Positions 27,240-36,725 are shown, counted from the stretch's first letter. The stretch: DNA of 64,000 nucleotides from Salipaludibacillus sp. LMS25 (GCF_024362805.1 NZ_CP093299.1:3132001-3196000), one strand, 5' to 3'. Numbers and translations: made by a program. Notes: generated by a model not told the origin, from the sequence alone.

Positions 27240-29071
27240 TCATGAGAAAAAAACAACATCTACTACTCATTGGATTGGCTTTCTTGCTTATAGTCCCGTC
27301 CTTACCTGTGCAAGCGAATCAACCAGATTCTCAGGCGATGGCGGCTGAGAAACCAACTTCCTTAAAGCAGGGGGAAGTGGCTGCAAAAGATGAAGTAGTG
27401 TATGCCACCCTCAGTGCAGCAGGAAAAATGAATGATATTTATGTCGTGAACATATTTGATGTTAGACATTCTGGGGTGATTAAAGATTATGGCAACTATT
27501 CACACGTGGAAAATTTAACAGATTTAACTCCTATCAACCAATCAGGTCAAGAGGTGGAGCTTGTAGCGGCTGAGGGACGGTTTTATTATCAAGGCAATAT
27601 GGAAAATGAGATCCTCCCTTGGGATCTTGCGTTTTCTTACTATTTAAATGGTAAAGAAGTGCCCCCCGAAGAATTAGCAGGGGCCAATGGTCATTTAGCT
27701 ATTCATATAACGACTGAAGCAAATGAAAGAGCTGATGCCATTTTTTATGAACATTATTTAGTTCAAATTTCCGTCGAACTAAATAGTGAAAAAGCGAGAC
27801 GTATTCGTGCAGAAGATGGGACTATTGCAAATGTAGGGAAAAATGAACAAATCACGTTTGCTGTTATGCCTAATGAAGATGGTGATTTTACGATAGAAGC
27901 AGATGTCACGGACTTTGAGATGCAGGGGATTGATATAGCTGCCCTACCTTATGCCATGGCGATCGATGCACCTGAATTTGACGATATGACAGGTGACATG
28001 GCCCGACTAGCTGATGCCATAAGTGATGTTAATAAGGGCGTATCCGAGCTCCATGCCGGTATTGTGGAGCTAAACGAAGGTGTTGGCACTTTACACAGCG
28101 GATCAGCTGATTATCATGGCGGTATGAAAGAGTTAGATGGTAGTTCATCTGATTTACTGAGCGCTTCTAATCAAATTGATGAGGCGTTAAGTACGATAAG
28201 TCAATCGTTTGACAGTGATCCTGATGACATGGATTTCAGTGCTTTACAACAACTTCCTAATGCTCTTGGGAAGTTAGCAGAAGGTCTTCAAGAAACAGAG
28301 GAAGGCCTCTCGTTACTTGAAGAAAATTATCGGCTTGCTTATACGAATTTAGATGAGGCTATATCTGCCATTCCTGAGTATGACTTATCAGAAGAAGAGA
28401 TACAAAGCTTGTACATGAGTGGGGCTGATGCTGATGTTATTGATAAATTAGTTGAAACTTATTCAGCTGCCCTTACGGCAAAAGCAACTTATGACGCTGT
28501 CAATGAAGCTTTTGCAGCAGTTGAGCCTACCCTCAATGACGTTAGCTCAGCTTTAGACGACATGGCTGATGGTTTAAATACACTATCAACTGAGTTGTCA
28601 CAAGCTATAGAAAACATGGATATAACCGCTTCTTTCACCCAATTAGAAGAAGGATTAAATGACTTGTCATCTAGCTATAGCGATTTCCATTCTGGACTAG
28701 TGGATTATACAGACGGTGTCGCTGAACTTACAAGTTCTTATAGCGCCTTACATGATGGCATCGGGGAGTTAGAGGACGGAACTTCGGAGCTAGAAAGTGG
28801 AACGGCAGAGCTCGGAGATGGCACAGAGGAATTATACGAGACTACAAATGATTTACCAGATCAAATGCAAGAGGACATTGATGATATGTTAGCAGAATAC
28901 GAAATTGATGACTTCGATGCTACGTCATTTGTCTCGGAGGCGAACGAGAAAATTGATTCAGTCCAGTTTGTCATTAAAACAGAAAGTATTTTAAAAGAAG
29001 AAGAAGCATCTAAGATAGAAGAAAAAGAGGAGGAGAAGGGCTTCTGGAATAGGTTAATGGACTTGTTCTAG
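27236..29071 (+). CDS. YhgE/Pip-like secreted or surface protein, exporter partner
   Basis: 611 residues. A signal peptide (MRKKQHLLLIGLAFLLIVPSLPVQA) is followed by a beta-rich region, then from ~255 a helical region with repeated ELHAGIVELNEG, ELEDGTSELESGTAELGDGTEEL-type heptads, as in YhgE/Pip and phage-infection proteins. The C-terminus is a charged Glu/Lys stretch ending FWNRLMDLF. ATG 27236 overlaps the exporter stop; ATG 27242 is an equally good start. Translational coupling suggests it works with the MMPL protein, perhaps as an extracytoplasmic adaptor (inference). Confidence 0.8.
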   Translation: MIMRKKQHLLLIGLAFLLIVPSLPVQANQPDSQAMAAEKPTSLKQGEVAAKDEVVYATLSAAGKMNDIYVVNIFDVRHSGVIKDYGNYSHVENLTDLTPINQSGQEVELVAAEGRFYYQGNMENEILPWDLAFSYYLNGKEVPPEELAGANGHLAIHITTEANERADAIFYEHYLVQISVELNSEKARRIRAEDGTIANVGKNEQITFAVMPNEDGDFTIEADVTDFEMQGIDIAALPYAMAIDAPEFDDMTGDMARLADAISDVNKGVSELHAGIVELNEGVGTLHSGSADYHGGMKELDGSSSDLLSASNQIDEALSTISQSFDSDPDDMDFSALQQLPNALGKLAEGLQETEEGLSLLEENYRLAYTNLDEAISAIPEYDLSEEEIQSLYMSGADADVIDKLVETYSAALTAKATYDAVNEAFAAVEPTLNDVSSALDDMADGLNTLSTELSQAIENMDITASFTQLEEGLNDLSSSYSDFHSGLVDYTDGVAELTSSYSALHDGIGELEDGTSELESGTAELGDGTEELYETTNDLPDQMQEDIDDMLAEYEIDDFDATSFVSEANEKIDSVQFVIKTESILKEEEASKIEEKEEEKGFWNRLMDLF

Positions 29072-29146
29072 TTCACGTTTATCTGATACGCCACAACCTA
29101 GAATGCTGCAGTCTCCTTAATTTTCAAAAAACATTGTGCGATATGA

Positions 29147-29186
29147 TTGCCTTTTCGATGCTTGTCATCAAAAGGCAATTTTTTTA
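29147..29186 (+). terminator. Rho-independent terminator
   Basis: Perfect 10-bp stem ATTGCCTTTT / AAAAGGCAAT with seven T, closing the exporter operon. The IS200-type element lies immediately beyond. Confidence 0.9.
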
Positions 29187-29189
29187 ATG

Positions 29190-29925
29190 GTTTAGAAAAC
29201 CCCTGGCTATGCCGGGGGTTCAAAAGAGCTTATAGCGTGGTATAAAAAAAACCTCACTTCATGGTAGGATAAAGTTGGTTTCCCGACCACTTCATCTCAC
29301 CATAGAAGGAGGTATGCCCTGTGAAGGACATGAATAGTTTAGCACACACAAGATGGAATTGTAAGTATCACATAGTATTTGCCCCAAAGTACAGAAGACA
29401 GATCATTTATGGGAAGTATAAAAAGAGCATTGGACAAATCATAAGAGATTTATGTGAACGGAAAGGTGTGATTATCCATGAAGCAAATGCTTGTCGAGAT
29501 CACATCCATATGTTAGTCAGTATTCCACCCAAGTTAAGTGTCTCTCAATTCATGGGTTACCTAAAAGGAAAAAGCAGTCTTATGATATTTGATCGACATG
29601 CCAATTTGAAGTATCGCTACGGAAACCGGAAATTCTGGTGCCGGGGGTTCTATGTTGATACGGTGGGCAGAAATAAGAAACAAATACAAGAATACATTAA
29701 GAATCAGCTGAAAGAAGACTATATGGGTGACCAGTTAACATTATTCGAAGAATATGACCCATTTACCGGTGAGAAAAATAAGAAGAAATAAAGAAATTCT
29801 TTAGAATTAGTGAGTGAATGTGGTGCAGGCGGGAAACCTCCTCAGTGGGCCTTTTAGGCCGAGGCCGGTAAGAGAGGCTTTCAGCCGCAGAGCAAACCAC
29901 CAGTTCACACTGGTGGTTTTGATTT
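29190..29925 (+). mobile_element. IS200/IS605-family element (IS200 group)
   Basis: About 735 bp with one tnpA gene and no tnpB. Left end has the hairpin AACCCCTGGC / GCCGGGGGTT (29198-29220); right end has AACCACCAG / CTGGTGGTT (29895-29918). Such subterminal hairpins, without inverted repeats or target duplication, are usual for this family. An internal imperfect stem at 29261-29303 precedes the tnpA ribosome-binding site and may act as a transcription block as in IS200. Exact ends cannot be fixed without an empty site. Confidence 0.82.
29321..29791 (+). CDS. tnpA: IS200/IS605 Y1 transposase TnpA
   Basis: 156 residues from GTG 29321, eight bases after GAAGGAGG. The HUH motif that holds the metal is HIHM in RDHIHMLVSIPP (~residues 66-69). 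The catalytic tyrosine is in the helix NKKQIQEYIKNQ near residue 130. CKYHIVFAPKYRR is the conserved family opening. The enzyme cuts and joins single-stranded DNA, recognising terminal hairpins. Full length and intact. Confidence 0.95.
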   Translation: MKDMNSLAHTRWNCKYHIVFAPKYRRQIIYGKYKKSIGQIIRDLCERKGVIIHEANACRDHIHMLVSIPPKLSVSQFMGYLKGKSSLMIFDRHANLKYRYGNRKFWCRGFYVDTVGRNKKQIQEYIKNQLKEDYMGDQLTLFEEYDPFTGEKNKKK

Positions 29926-30245
29926 AGTTAGCATTGGGTTAAAAATGATATAAGTGAAGGTCTGAATGAGATAGAGAGTAGAGTGAGACAAAATGGGTGA
30001 AACGTTGTAACAGGGTAGAACATAAGGCTGGTTGAATCATCATGCCATTCTCAGGTATCAAACAGGAACCATGCCACTCATATATTCAATGATCGCACCC
30101 GTCATTTGTGAGCTTATACTTGTAGGCGGTCCTTCCCAACTATTAGTGACTATTAACCTGTTAGACCTCCGATGCCCCATAGCCAGATAAGTCTTCACTT
30201 TGCCTAAGAAAAAGCGATAATTTTAATTGAGCTAAAACAGAGTAA
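29926..30245. other. Intergenic stretch, perhaps a decayed gene on the minus strand
   Basis: No intact gene. On the minus strand, 30217-30053 is open for 55 codons (KVKTYLAMGHRRSNRLIVTNSWEG-type sequence) but has no start context and no family I can name. It could be a gene remnant left when the IS landed, or chance. Confidence 0.25.
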
Positions 30246-30260
30246 ATATTTGACTATAAC

Positions 30261-30283
30261 TATTGCCGTTAACCAACGGCAAA
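30261..30283. promoter_or_regulatory. Inverted repeat upstream of the cellobiose PTS operon
   Basis: Perfect 8-bp arms TTGCCGTT / AACGGCAA around AACC. Placed just upstream of a cre site and a TATAAT box, it is a candidate binding site for the CelR-type activator encoded at 33976. Confidence 0.5.
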
Positions 30284-30296
30284 AGAGTGAGTTTAG

Positions 30297-30311
30297 TTGA
30301 AAGCGCTTCTA
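30297..30311. promoter_or_regulatory. cre site (CcpA) of the PTS operon, next to a -10 box
   Basis: TTGAAAGCGCTTCTA fits the catabolite-responsive element consensus. A TATAAT box follows at 30315-30320 without a good -35 at the right distance, which fits an activator-dependent promoter repressed by CcpA when glucose is present. Confidence 0.7.
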
Positions 30312-30365
30312 AAATATAATGAGATTACACGTAAATAACGTTTAACTTTATTAGGAGGGATTTAG

Positions 30366-30677
30366 ATGTTAAAAATTATGCTAGCATGTTCAGCGGGCAT
30401 GTCTACAAGCTTGCTCGTGTCCAAAATGGAGAAGGTAGCTGAGGAGAAAGGGATAGAAGCGGAAATTTGGGCGGTGGCTCAAGATAAAGTGATTCCTGAG
30501 TTGCCGAAAGTAGATGTTTTATTAATTGGTCCGCAAATGCGATTTATGAAAAAGAAATATGAGGCAAAAGCAGTGGAATTAAATGTACCGGTTGATGTAA
30601 TTGATCCAGTGTCTTACGGGAGAGTTAACGGAGAAGCCGTGTTGACTAAAGCCTTAGAATTGGTTGGTTTAAACTAA
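30366..30677 (+). CDS. PTS lactose/cellobiose-type EIIB
   Basis: 103 residues. MLKIMLACSAGMSTSLLVSKM carries the phosphorylated Cys at position 8. Receives phosphate from the EIIA encoded at 32012 and passes it to the incoming disaccharide at EIIC. First gene of an operon EIIB-EIIC-EIIA-phospho-beta-glucosidase; AGGAGGG precedes the ATG. Length is normal for the family. Confidence 0.95.
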   Translation: MLKIMLACSAGMSTSLLVSKMEKVAEEKGIEAEIWAVAQDKVIPELPKVDVLLIGPQMRFMKKKYEAKAVELNVPVDVIDPVSYGRVNGEAVLTKALELVGLN

Positions 30678-30707
30678 GTCCTGCTTATTACAGGGAGGGA
30701 AATAAAC

Positions 30708-31985
30708 ATGAATAAATTTATGGAAGTACTAGAAAAGTTTTTAATGCCGGTGGCAGACAAGTTAAACAACAACCGCTATTTAACGGCTCTACGTGATGGA
30801 TTTATGGTAGCACTACCGTTAATTATTTTTGGTTCTATCTTCGTTGTAATAGCTAATTTGCCGTTTCTAGATCGTCTTATAGGTGAGGAAGCATTTGGGG
30901 TATATCAAAGTTCGCTAAGCTCTGCCTCCAATGGCACCTTAACAATTATGGGATTATTCGTTATTATTGGAATTGGATATAAACTTACTCAGAGTTATGA
31001 AGGGGAAGCTATTTATGGTGGTGTAGCAGCACTTGCAGCTTTTTTAATCTTGACACCACAAGTACTTGAAGGAGTAGAAGGAGTTATCCCAACAGCAAGT
31101 CTAGGCGCTGAAGGCATGTTTGTTGGTATATTCACGGCCTTTTTAGCGGCAGAGTTGTATCGGTTTTTTACAACGAAAGGATTTACGATCAAAATGCCAG
31201 AAGGTGTCCCTTCAGCAGTAGCCAGATCCTTCAGTGCATTAATTCCTATGACCTTTACGCTTACCTCTTTTCTAGTCGTGAGAATTATTTTTGATATCAC
31301 CCCTTATGAAAGTATTCAGGATTTCATTTATACCGTCGTTCAAGCACCATTGACAGCGTTAGGAGCAGGTCTGCCTGCTACAATCGTTGCTGTTCTTTTA
31401 ATACAACTATTTTGGTTTTTCGGTCTTCACGGTCAAATTATTGTCAATTCAGTATTTGATCCGATCTGGTATGCATTAGCCAACGAAAATTTGCAAGCCT
31501 TTCAATCAGGAGAAGCCTTACCCCATATTGTCAGTAAACAGTTTATAGACTCTTTCATCGTTGGAATGGGCGGCTCAGGGATGACGTTAGCAGTTATTAT
31601 CGGTATATTTATGATCGGAAAAAGCCGTCAAATGAAAGAAATTGGGAAATTAGGTGCTCCAGCTGGTATTTTTAATGTTAACGAGCCAATTATATTTGGC
31701 TTACCAATTATCATGAATCCGCTCGTGCTCATACCGTGGCTTTTGGCTCCAGTAGTAGTGGCAGTATTTACGTACTTTACAATGGCAGCAGGTATTGTTC
31801 CAGCACCAACAGGGGTTATTGTCCCATGGACGACACCAACGATACTAAATGGCGCATTAGCTACAAGTTCTTGGCAAGGCGGTGTCCTTCAAGCTGTTAA
31901 TATAGTCATCGTCTTAATGATATGGTGGCCGTTCTTACGCATCATGGATAAGCAATTCTATGAGATAGAAAGAAAACAACACTAA
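30708..31985 (+). CDS. PTS lactose/cellobiose-type EIIC permease
   Basis: 425 residues with about ten membrane helices. NRYLTALRDGFMVALPLIIFGSIF is the typical opening, and NVNEPIIFGLPIIMNP the conserved sugar-binding region (~322-337). It transports and phosphorylates a beta-linked disaccharide such as cellobiose together with the EIIB and EIIA of the same operon. CAGGGAGG lies upstream of ATG 30708. Confidence 0.95.
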   Translation: MNKFMEVLEKFLMPVADKLNNNRYLTALRDGFMVALPLIIFGSIFVVIANLPFLDRLIGEEAFGVYQSSLSSASNGTLTIMGLFVIIGIGYKLTQSYEGEAIYGGVAALAAFLILTPQVLEGVEGVIPTASLGAEGMFVGIFTAFLAAELYRFFTTKGFTIKMPEGVPSAVARSFSALIPMTFTLTSFLVVRIIFDITPYESIQDFIYTVVQAPLTALGAGLPATIVAVLLIQLFWFFGLHGQIIVNSVFDPIWYALANENLQAFQSGEALPHIVSKQFIDSFIVGMGGSGMTLAVIIGIFMIGKSRQMKEIGKLGAPAGIFNVNEPIIFGLPIIMNPLVLIPWLLAPVVVAVFTYFTMAAGIVPAPTGVIVPWTTPTILNGALATSSWQGGVLQAVNIVIVLMIWWPFLRIMDKQFYEIERKQH

Positions 31986-32011
31986 CAAACTGTTTAAAGG
32001 TGGAATGTGAC

Positions 32012-32329
32012 ATGGAACAACCGATTGATTTAACAGAGACAGCCTTTCAAATTATTCTTTATGCTGGTAACGGTAAAGGGAGTGCGATGGAGGCGATTCA
32101 AGAAGCTAAAGAAGGAAATTTTACAAGGGCAGACGAGCTTTTAGACGAAGCGGGGGCGGAATTGACGAAAGCCCATGAATTTCAAACAAAGCTTATACAG
32201 AAGGAAGCAGCAGGCGAACAAAATCCGATAAACGTATTATTGATTCACTCACAGGATCATTTAATGACATCCATGACGGTTCGTGATTTAGCTGTAGAAA
32301 TAATAGAAATATATCGACAGAAGAATTAA
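32012..32329 (+). CDS. PTS lactose/cellobiose-type EIIA
   Basis: 105 residues from ATG 32012, with AAAGGTGG about 8 bases upstream; a GTG at 32000 lies inside that ribosome-binding site and is rejected. Helical trimeric EIIA with the phosphorylated His in VLLIHSQDHLMT (~76) and IILYAGNGKGSAMEAI near the N-terminus. Relays phosphate from HPr to EIIB. Confidence 0.94.
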   Translation: MEQPIDLTETAFQIILYAGNGKGSAMEAIQEAKEGNFTRADELLDEAGAELTKAHEFQTKLIQKEAAGEQNPINVLLIHSQDHLMTSMTVRDLAVEIIEIYRQKN

Positions 32330-32342
32330 GGAGTGATGATCA

Positions 32343-33728
32343 GTGACAGGACAATATAAATTTCCAACTAACTTTTGGTGGGGCAGTGCCGCCTCTGCGA
32401 CGCAAATGGAAGGAGCTGCGAATGAAGGAGGTAAGGGTGAGAATATTTGGGACCATTGGTATAAAACAGAACCAGATCGTTTTTTTGAAGGTGTAGGCCC
32501 TGAAACGACCTCGGATTTTTACCATCAATATAAAGAAGATATTAAACGAATGAAGGAAACCGGGCACAATTCGTTTCGCTTCTCTATCTCTTGGGCACGT
32601 CTTATCCCTGGAGGAGAAGGTGAGGTTAACGAGGAAGCCGTTAACTTTTACAACGATGTGATTGATGAACTATTACAACACGATATTGAACCGTTTGTTA
32701 ATTTATATCACTTCGATATGCCGAAAGAGCTGCAAGATAAAGGTGGGTTTGAAAATCGTGACGTGGTTGCTTTATTTGCTGATTATGCGAAACAGTGTTT
32801 CGATCTATTTGGAGATCGGGTAAAAATGTGGTTCACGTTTAATGAACCGATTGTCCCTGTTGAAGGCGGTTATCTTTATGATTTTCATTACCCGAACATC
32901 GTTGATGCCCGGAAAGCCTTTCAAGTAGCTTACAATACGATGCTTGCCAGCGCTCTTGCCATAAGTCATTTTCGAAAATTGGATGTAAAGGGGCAAATCG
33001 GAATTATTTTAAATTTGACACCGTCTTATCCGAGGAGTCAGCATCCTGCTGATTTAAAAGCGGCGCATATAGCAGATCTCTTTTTCAACAGGAGCTTCTT
33101 AGATCCAGCTGTTTTAGGAGAATTTCCAAGTGAACTCACTCAATTACTAAAAGACTATGACCACCTGCCAGCGTATAAGGAAGAAGATTTAGCTGTAATT
33201 AAAGAGAACACTGTTGATATACTCGGAGTCAACTATTATCAGCCACGCCGAGTCAAAGCGAAAGATCACGTGCCAAACTCTGAATCGCCGTTTATGCCAG
33301 ATTGGTTTTTTGATAACTATGAGATGCCAGGAAGAAAAATGAACCCGTACAGAGGCTGGGAAATTTACGAAAAAGGCATCTATGACATTATGATAAATCT
33401 AAAAAACAACTACGGAAATATCCCGTCATTTATTTCCGAAAACGGGATGGGTGTTCAAGACGAACAGCGTTTTCTAAAAGATGGTCGTATTGAGGATGAT
33501 TATCGAATAAACTTTATTAAAGGGCACCTCACATGGCTCCATAAAGCCATTGAGGAAGGATGTCATACGAAAGGCTATCATTTATGGACATTTATGGATA
33601 ACTGGTCGTGGATGAATGCTTATAAAAATCGATACGGTTTCTATTCCGTCGACCTAGAAACGAAAGAGCGTACGGCGAAGAAAAGTGCCTATTGGTTTAA
33701 AGAAGTAGCTAAGAATAACGGATTTTAA
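32343..33728 (+). CDS. GH1 6-phospho-beta-glucosidase of the PTS operon
   Basis: 461 residues from GTG 32343, 13 bases after the EIIA stop, with AAGGAG upstream. The acid/base Glu is in FNEPIVPVEGGYLY (~167) and the nucleophile in ISENGMG (~365). It cleaves the phosphodisaccharide imported by the preceding three genes into glucose and glucose-6-phosphate. About as long as other GH1 enzymes but clearly different from the ones at 22075 and 45703, so the three probably differ in substrate. Confidence 0.94.
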   Translation: MTGQYKFPTNFWWGSAASATQMEGAANEGGKGENIWDHWYKTEPDRFFEGVGPETTSDFYHQYKEDIKRMKETGHNSFRFSISWARLIPGGEGEVNEEAVNFYNDVIDELLQHDIEPFVNLYHFDMPKELQDKGGFENRDVVALFADYAKQCFDLFGDRVKMWFTFNEPIVPVEGGYLYDFHYPNIVDARKAFQVAYNTMLASALAISHFRKLDVKGQIGIILNLTPSYPRSQHPADLKAAHIADLFFNRSFLDPAVLGEFPSELTQLLKDYDHLPAYKEEDLAVIKENTVDILGVNYYQPRRVKAKDHVPNSESPFMPDWFFDNYEMPGRKMNPYRGWEIYEKGIYDIMINLKNNYGNIPSFISENGMGVQDEQRFLKDGRIEDDYRINFIKGHLTWLHKAIEEGCHTKGYHLWTFMDNWSWMNAYKNRYGFYSVDLETKERTAKKSAYWFKEVAKNNGF

Positions 33729-33751
33729 GAATACATCTTAAAAATGAAAAC

Positions 33752-33818
33752 AATGAGAAGGCGATGGCATCTAACCTTGGAGCCGCTCTAACGGTACACC
33801 AGAGTCTTCTCATTTCCT
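33752..33818 (+). terminator. Terminator of the PTS operon
   Basis: Long-range 9-bp stem AATGAGAAG / CTTCTCATT with a T/C-rich tail, between the phospho-beta-glucosidase and the regulator gene. Confidence 0.5.
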
Positions 33819-33975
33819 TCATACCTGACGAGTATGAGAACAGGTTTCAAGATGGCACATTGATTTATTGAAACGTCTGCAAGCCATTCTAGCTGTCACT
33901 TAACAGTAGGAAAGCTGGAGAAGCTAAGACATCCTTTATCTCATACAGACGTCTTAAAGAAGGAGAGGAGATAGT

Positions 33976-35931
33976 ATGATAAACCCCCGCTTTATAAAAA
34001 CATTAAGAGAACTGATCGCAGCAGATGCTCCTATAACAAGTGATTATTTAGCGAATGTGAATCACGTGTCGCCTCGAACGATACGAGCTGATATTAAAAT
34101 GCTCAATAGGCAGCTGAGGTCACATAATGCTACCATTGTGTCTATTCGTGGTAAGGGCTATCGCCTTGACATTTATGACAATGAACAATTTAGGAAATTT
34201 TTACAAACTATTGTAGAGACACAGAATAACAACGACGTTACGGTGCCTGGTACCCCAGAAGAGCGCATCGTTTTTGTCATGAAAAAGTTACTATTGGCGG
34301 AAGGGTACGTAAAAATTGACGATTTAGCGGATGACATTCATGTGAGTAAATCCACTTTGCAAAACGATTTAAAAGAAGTGAAACATATTTTTTCTAACTA
34401 TGGCTTAACCTTGGCCAAAAGGCCCAATTACGGCTTGAAGGTAACCGGAAGCGAGATGAAATTACGCTTTTGTTTAGCAGAATATTTATTTGACAGAACG
34501 AAGGAAACAGCCACAACGATTTTGACAAATCAGTTATCAGATTTAATTGATGCGGATAAATATCAAGCTATTTGGACGATCATTCTTGAACGGATTAAAC
34601 AAAATGGGATGACATTATCAGATATTGCTATTAATAATTTATTTATTCATATAGTCATCGCCTATAAACGTGTGGTATCCGGCCATCATGTATCTTTAGT
34701 CAATGAGGAAAATCAAGACATGAAAGATCAAAAAGAATATGAAGTGGCATGTGACATTATTAGAGATACAGAAAAGCAGCTCCAAGTGACATTCCCTGAT
34801 TCAGAAGTAGCTTACATTACGTTACACTTACTCGGTACAAAAATATTAGCTAATCATCATATGAAAGTGGAAGATTTGACTCCCATCATTGATGACGACT
34901 ACCTTCAGCTAACCAAAAAATTGCTAGATGACATCGAAAAGAAATTAAAGCTCGATATTGCAGAAGATGAAGAGCTGATAATGGCAATGAGTCTGCATTT
35001 GAAACCTGCCATTAATAGATATCGCTATAGTATGAACATTAGAAATCCATTGTTGCAAGATATTAAAAAGACGTATCCTATGGCGTTTGAAGCAGGGATC
35101 ATTGCTGGAATAACATTGCAAGAGCTAACGAACGTCACCATTGATGAAAATGAAATTGGCTATTTGGCTCTTCATATTGGAGCTGCCATAGAAAGGCGTA
35201 ATTTGAGAGTGGATAAGCCGAAGCGGGCGATTATCGTGTGTGCTTCTGGTGTGGGCAGTGCCCAAATGATTAAATATAAATTAAAATCCCGCTTTGCGGA
35301 TAAAATTGAGGTCGTGAAAACGACCGAATATTACAAACTTAGCCAGTGCTCATTAGCGGACATCGATGTTATTATAAGCTCACTACCAATTCAAGAAGAG
35401 CTCCCTGTCCCGATCGTTTATGTAAATACCATTTTGACAGATAATGATTTTTCAAGAGTGGATCATTTTATAGCAGATCGTCACATGACGGTGGGACACT
35501 ACCTTTATCGCGATTTAATTTTAGTTAATCAGGCGTGTGAGACAAAAGATGAGGTACTAAAACTGTTAGCCGATCATTTGCAAAAACGAGGTTTTGTGGA
35601 CAACACCTTTATAGAAGGTCTCTACAGCCGTGAACAAATTGCACCAACTTCATACGGAAACTTAGTAGCCATTCCCCACCCTATTACCCCCATGTGGGAA
35701 GAGACTTTCGTAGCGGTTTGTACACTGGAAAAGCCCGTCATGTGGGGAGACAAACCAGTGCAACTCGTTTGTCTATTGAATGTGAAAAAAGAGAGCACGG
35801 AAGATTTAGAATGTTTGTATGCCCTCTTAACAAAGATAGTTGAAAGCCCTGCTTTAGTACAGGAATGTTTAAAGTGTAAAGAGGAAAAAGAGATTATGAA
35901 AGTGCTATTAAAAGGAGTGGATGTGCCGTAA
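33976..35931 (+). CDS. CelR/LicR-type PRD transcriptional activator
   Basis: 651 residues. Order of domains: an N-terminal HTH (TSDYLANVNHVSPRTIRADI, ~20-40), a second HTH (KIDDLADDIHVSKSTLQNDL, ~115), two PTS regulatory domains (~180-405), a GatB-like EIIB (IIVCASGVGSAQMI, Cys ~422) and an EIIA of the mannitol/fructose type (GNLVAIPHP, His ~568). Activity is normally set by phosphorylation of these domains by HPr and the cognate EIIB. It stands just downstream of the PTS operon and is its likely activator. GGAGAGGAG precedes the ATG. Confidence 0.93.
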   Translation: MINPRFIKTLRELIAADAPITSDYLANVNHVSPRTIRADIKMLNRQLRSHNATIVSIRGKGYRLDIYDNEQFRKFLQTIVETQNNNDVTVPGTPEERIVFVMKKLLLAEGYVKIDDLADDIHVSKSTLQNDLKEVKHIFSNYGLTLAKRPNYGLKVTGSEMKLRFCLAEYLFDRTKETATTILTNQLSDLIDADKYQAIWTIILERIKQNGMTLSDIAINNLFIHIVIAYKRVVSGHHVSLVNEENQDMKDQKEYEVACDIIRDTEKQLQVTFPDSEVAYITLHLLGTKILANHHMKVEDLTPIIDDDYLQLTKKLLDDIEKKLKLDIAEDEELIMAMSLHLKPAINRYRYSMNIRNPLLQDIKKTYPMAFEAGIIAGITLQELTNVTIDENEIGYLALHIGAAIERRNLRVDKPKRAIIVCASGVGSAQMIKYKLKSRFADKIEVVKTTEYYKLSQCSLADIDVIISSLPIQEELPVPIVYVNTILTDNDFSRVDHFIADRHMTVGHYLYRDLILVNQACETKDEVLKLLADHLQKRGFVDNTFIEGLYSREQIAPTSYGNLVAIPHPITPMWEETFVAVCTLEKPVMWGDKPVQLVCLLNVKKESTEDLECLYALLTKIVESPALVQECLKCKEEKEIMKVLLKGVDVP

Positions 35932-36158
35932 GAAGCAGATGGATAAATGGCATGTTAGACACTAACACACTCCTTTTTTCGCCCAATATTCATAAGGAGA
36001 CGTTAGTCGGAAGAGTCACCTTTCCTGCAACCAGTTCAGTCAGCTTTGGCGCAGTTTGAAAAACCATTCTCATGATGCTTCGCTGAGTCAAAATGAGTTA
36101 AGACAATCCCCATGGAAAGCGTCCTTCTTTAACGGCCTCGAGCAAAAAATTATATCTC

Positions 36159-36318
36159 ATAAAGCTAAGCTTCAATCAGTGGGCGTTTTCCTTCATCCCC
36201 CACTGATTGTTCGTTTAACTTATGGGACCTTTAGGGGCAGTTTATCCCCCACCTAAACGTTTCGATCTTCTTAAGTTTTCAGGTGGGGGGTTTTACTGCT
36301 CTTTAATAATGGGATAAA
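36159..36318 (-). repeat. Family A element, copy A8 (reverse orientation)
   Basis: 160 bp bounded by ATAAA (TTTAT on the minus strand). Reads CAGTGGGGG ... CCCACTG, AGGTGGGGGATAAACTGCCCC and the partner arm in reverse complement. The only full-length copy on the minus strand in the window. An open frame at 36056-36256 is only this repeat read through. Confidence 0.92.
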
Positions 36319-36349
36319 TACCCAATTGAAGATGGGTCTGTCCATTTGG

Positions 36350-36725
36350 TGATTATTTTACAAAAAGACTGGTGCGACGACGACAATCCCCTTTAAGAAA
36401 TGCCTTTTCCTTTAGCTTTCGAAGCCAAATAGGCGTGGATTTCCTAAATATAACCCTCTAGATTTGCACTAAAACGTGCAAACAAAAGACAGTAAGTGCG
36501 ATAAATACTTGGTTTTGGATCACCCATTCGCTTTCATAATAGAATTTTTATTGATCCACTTGGGGAATAATTCGATGACCGAGCGAGGTTTATCCATCTC
36601 TGAACTGTGTACGGCGCTTAAATCAAATTGATTGGTGATTAATTGTACTCACTTTTAAATATGATAATCGTTTCTATCTCGATTTTGAGTCGTGCCGATC
36701 ACAACCTTCTGATCGGACATAACAG
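36350..36725 (-). pseudogene. Remnant of an IS4-family transposase (C-terminal part)
   Basis: Minus-strand frames give pieces in the right order for an IS4-type DDE transposase: SDQKVVIGTTQN, LITNQFDLSAV, ELFPKWINKNSIMKANG (compare the usual ELFFKWIKQHL...F.G), then LYLR-like and STPIWLRKLKEKAFLK. Several frameshifts and stops separate them, so the gene is dead. It begins ~30 bases from repeat A8. Recognition is from memory of the family; no alignment was run. Confidence 0.5.

Noticed and set aside
29321..29791. CRISPR-like or TnpB-omega RNA features around the IS
   Set aside because: The element is IS200-type with tnpA only; there is no tnpB and no guide RNA scaffold at its right end that I can recognise.
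30053..30217. 55-codon minus-strand frame between the IS200-type element and the PTS operon
   Set aside because: No start context or recognisable family; length is compatible with chance. Noted only as a possible remnant.
36056..36256. 66-codon open frame reading ...SQSVGVFLHPPLIVRLTYGTFRGSL
   Set aside because: Most of it is repeat A8 translated in one frame; the same peptide appears from other A copies (for example 23501-23728 on the minus strand).
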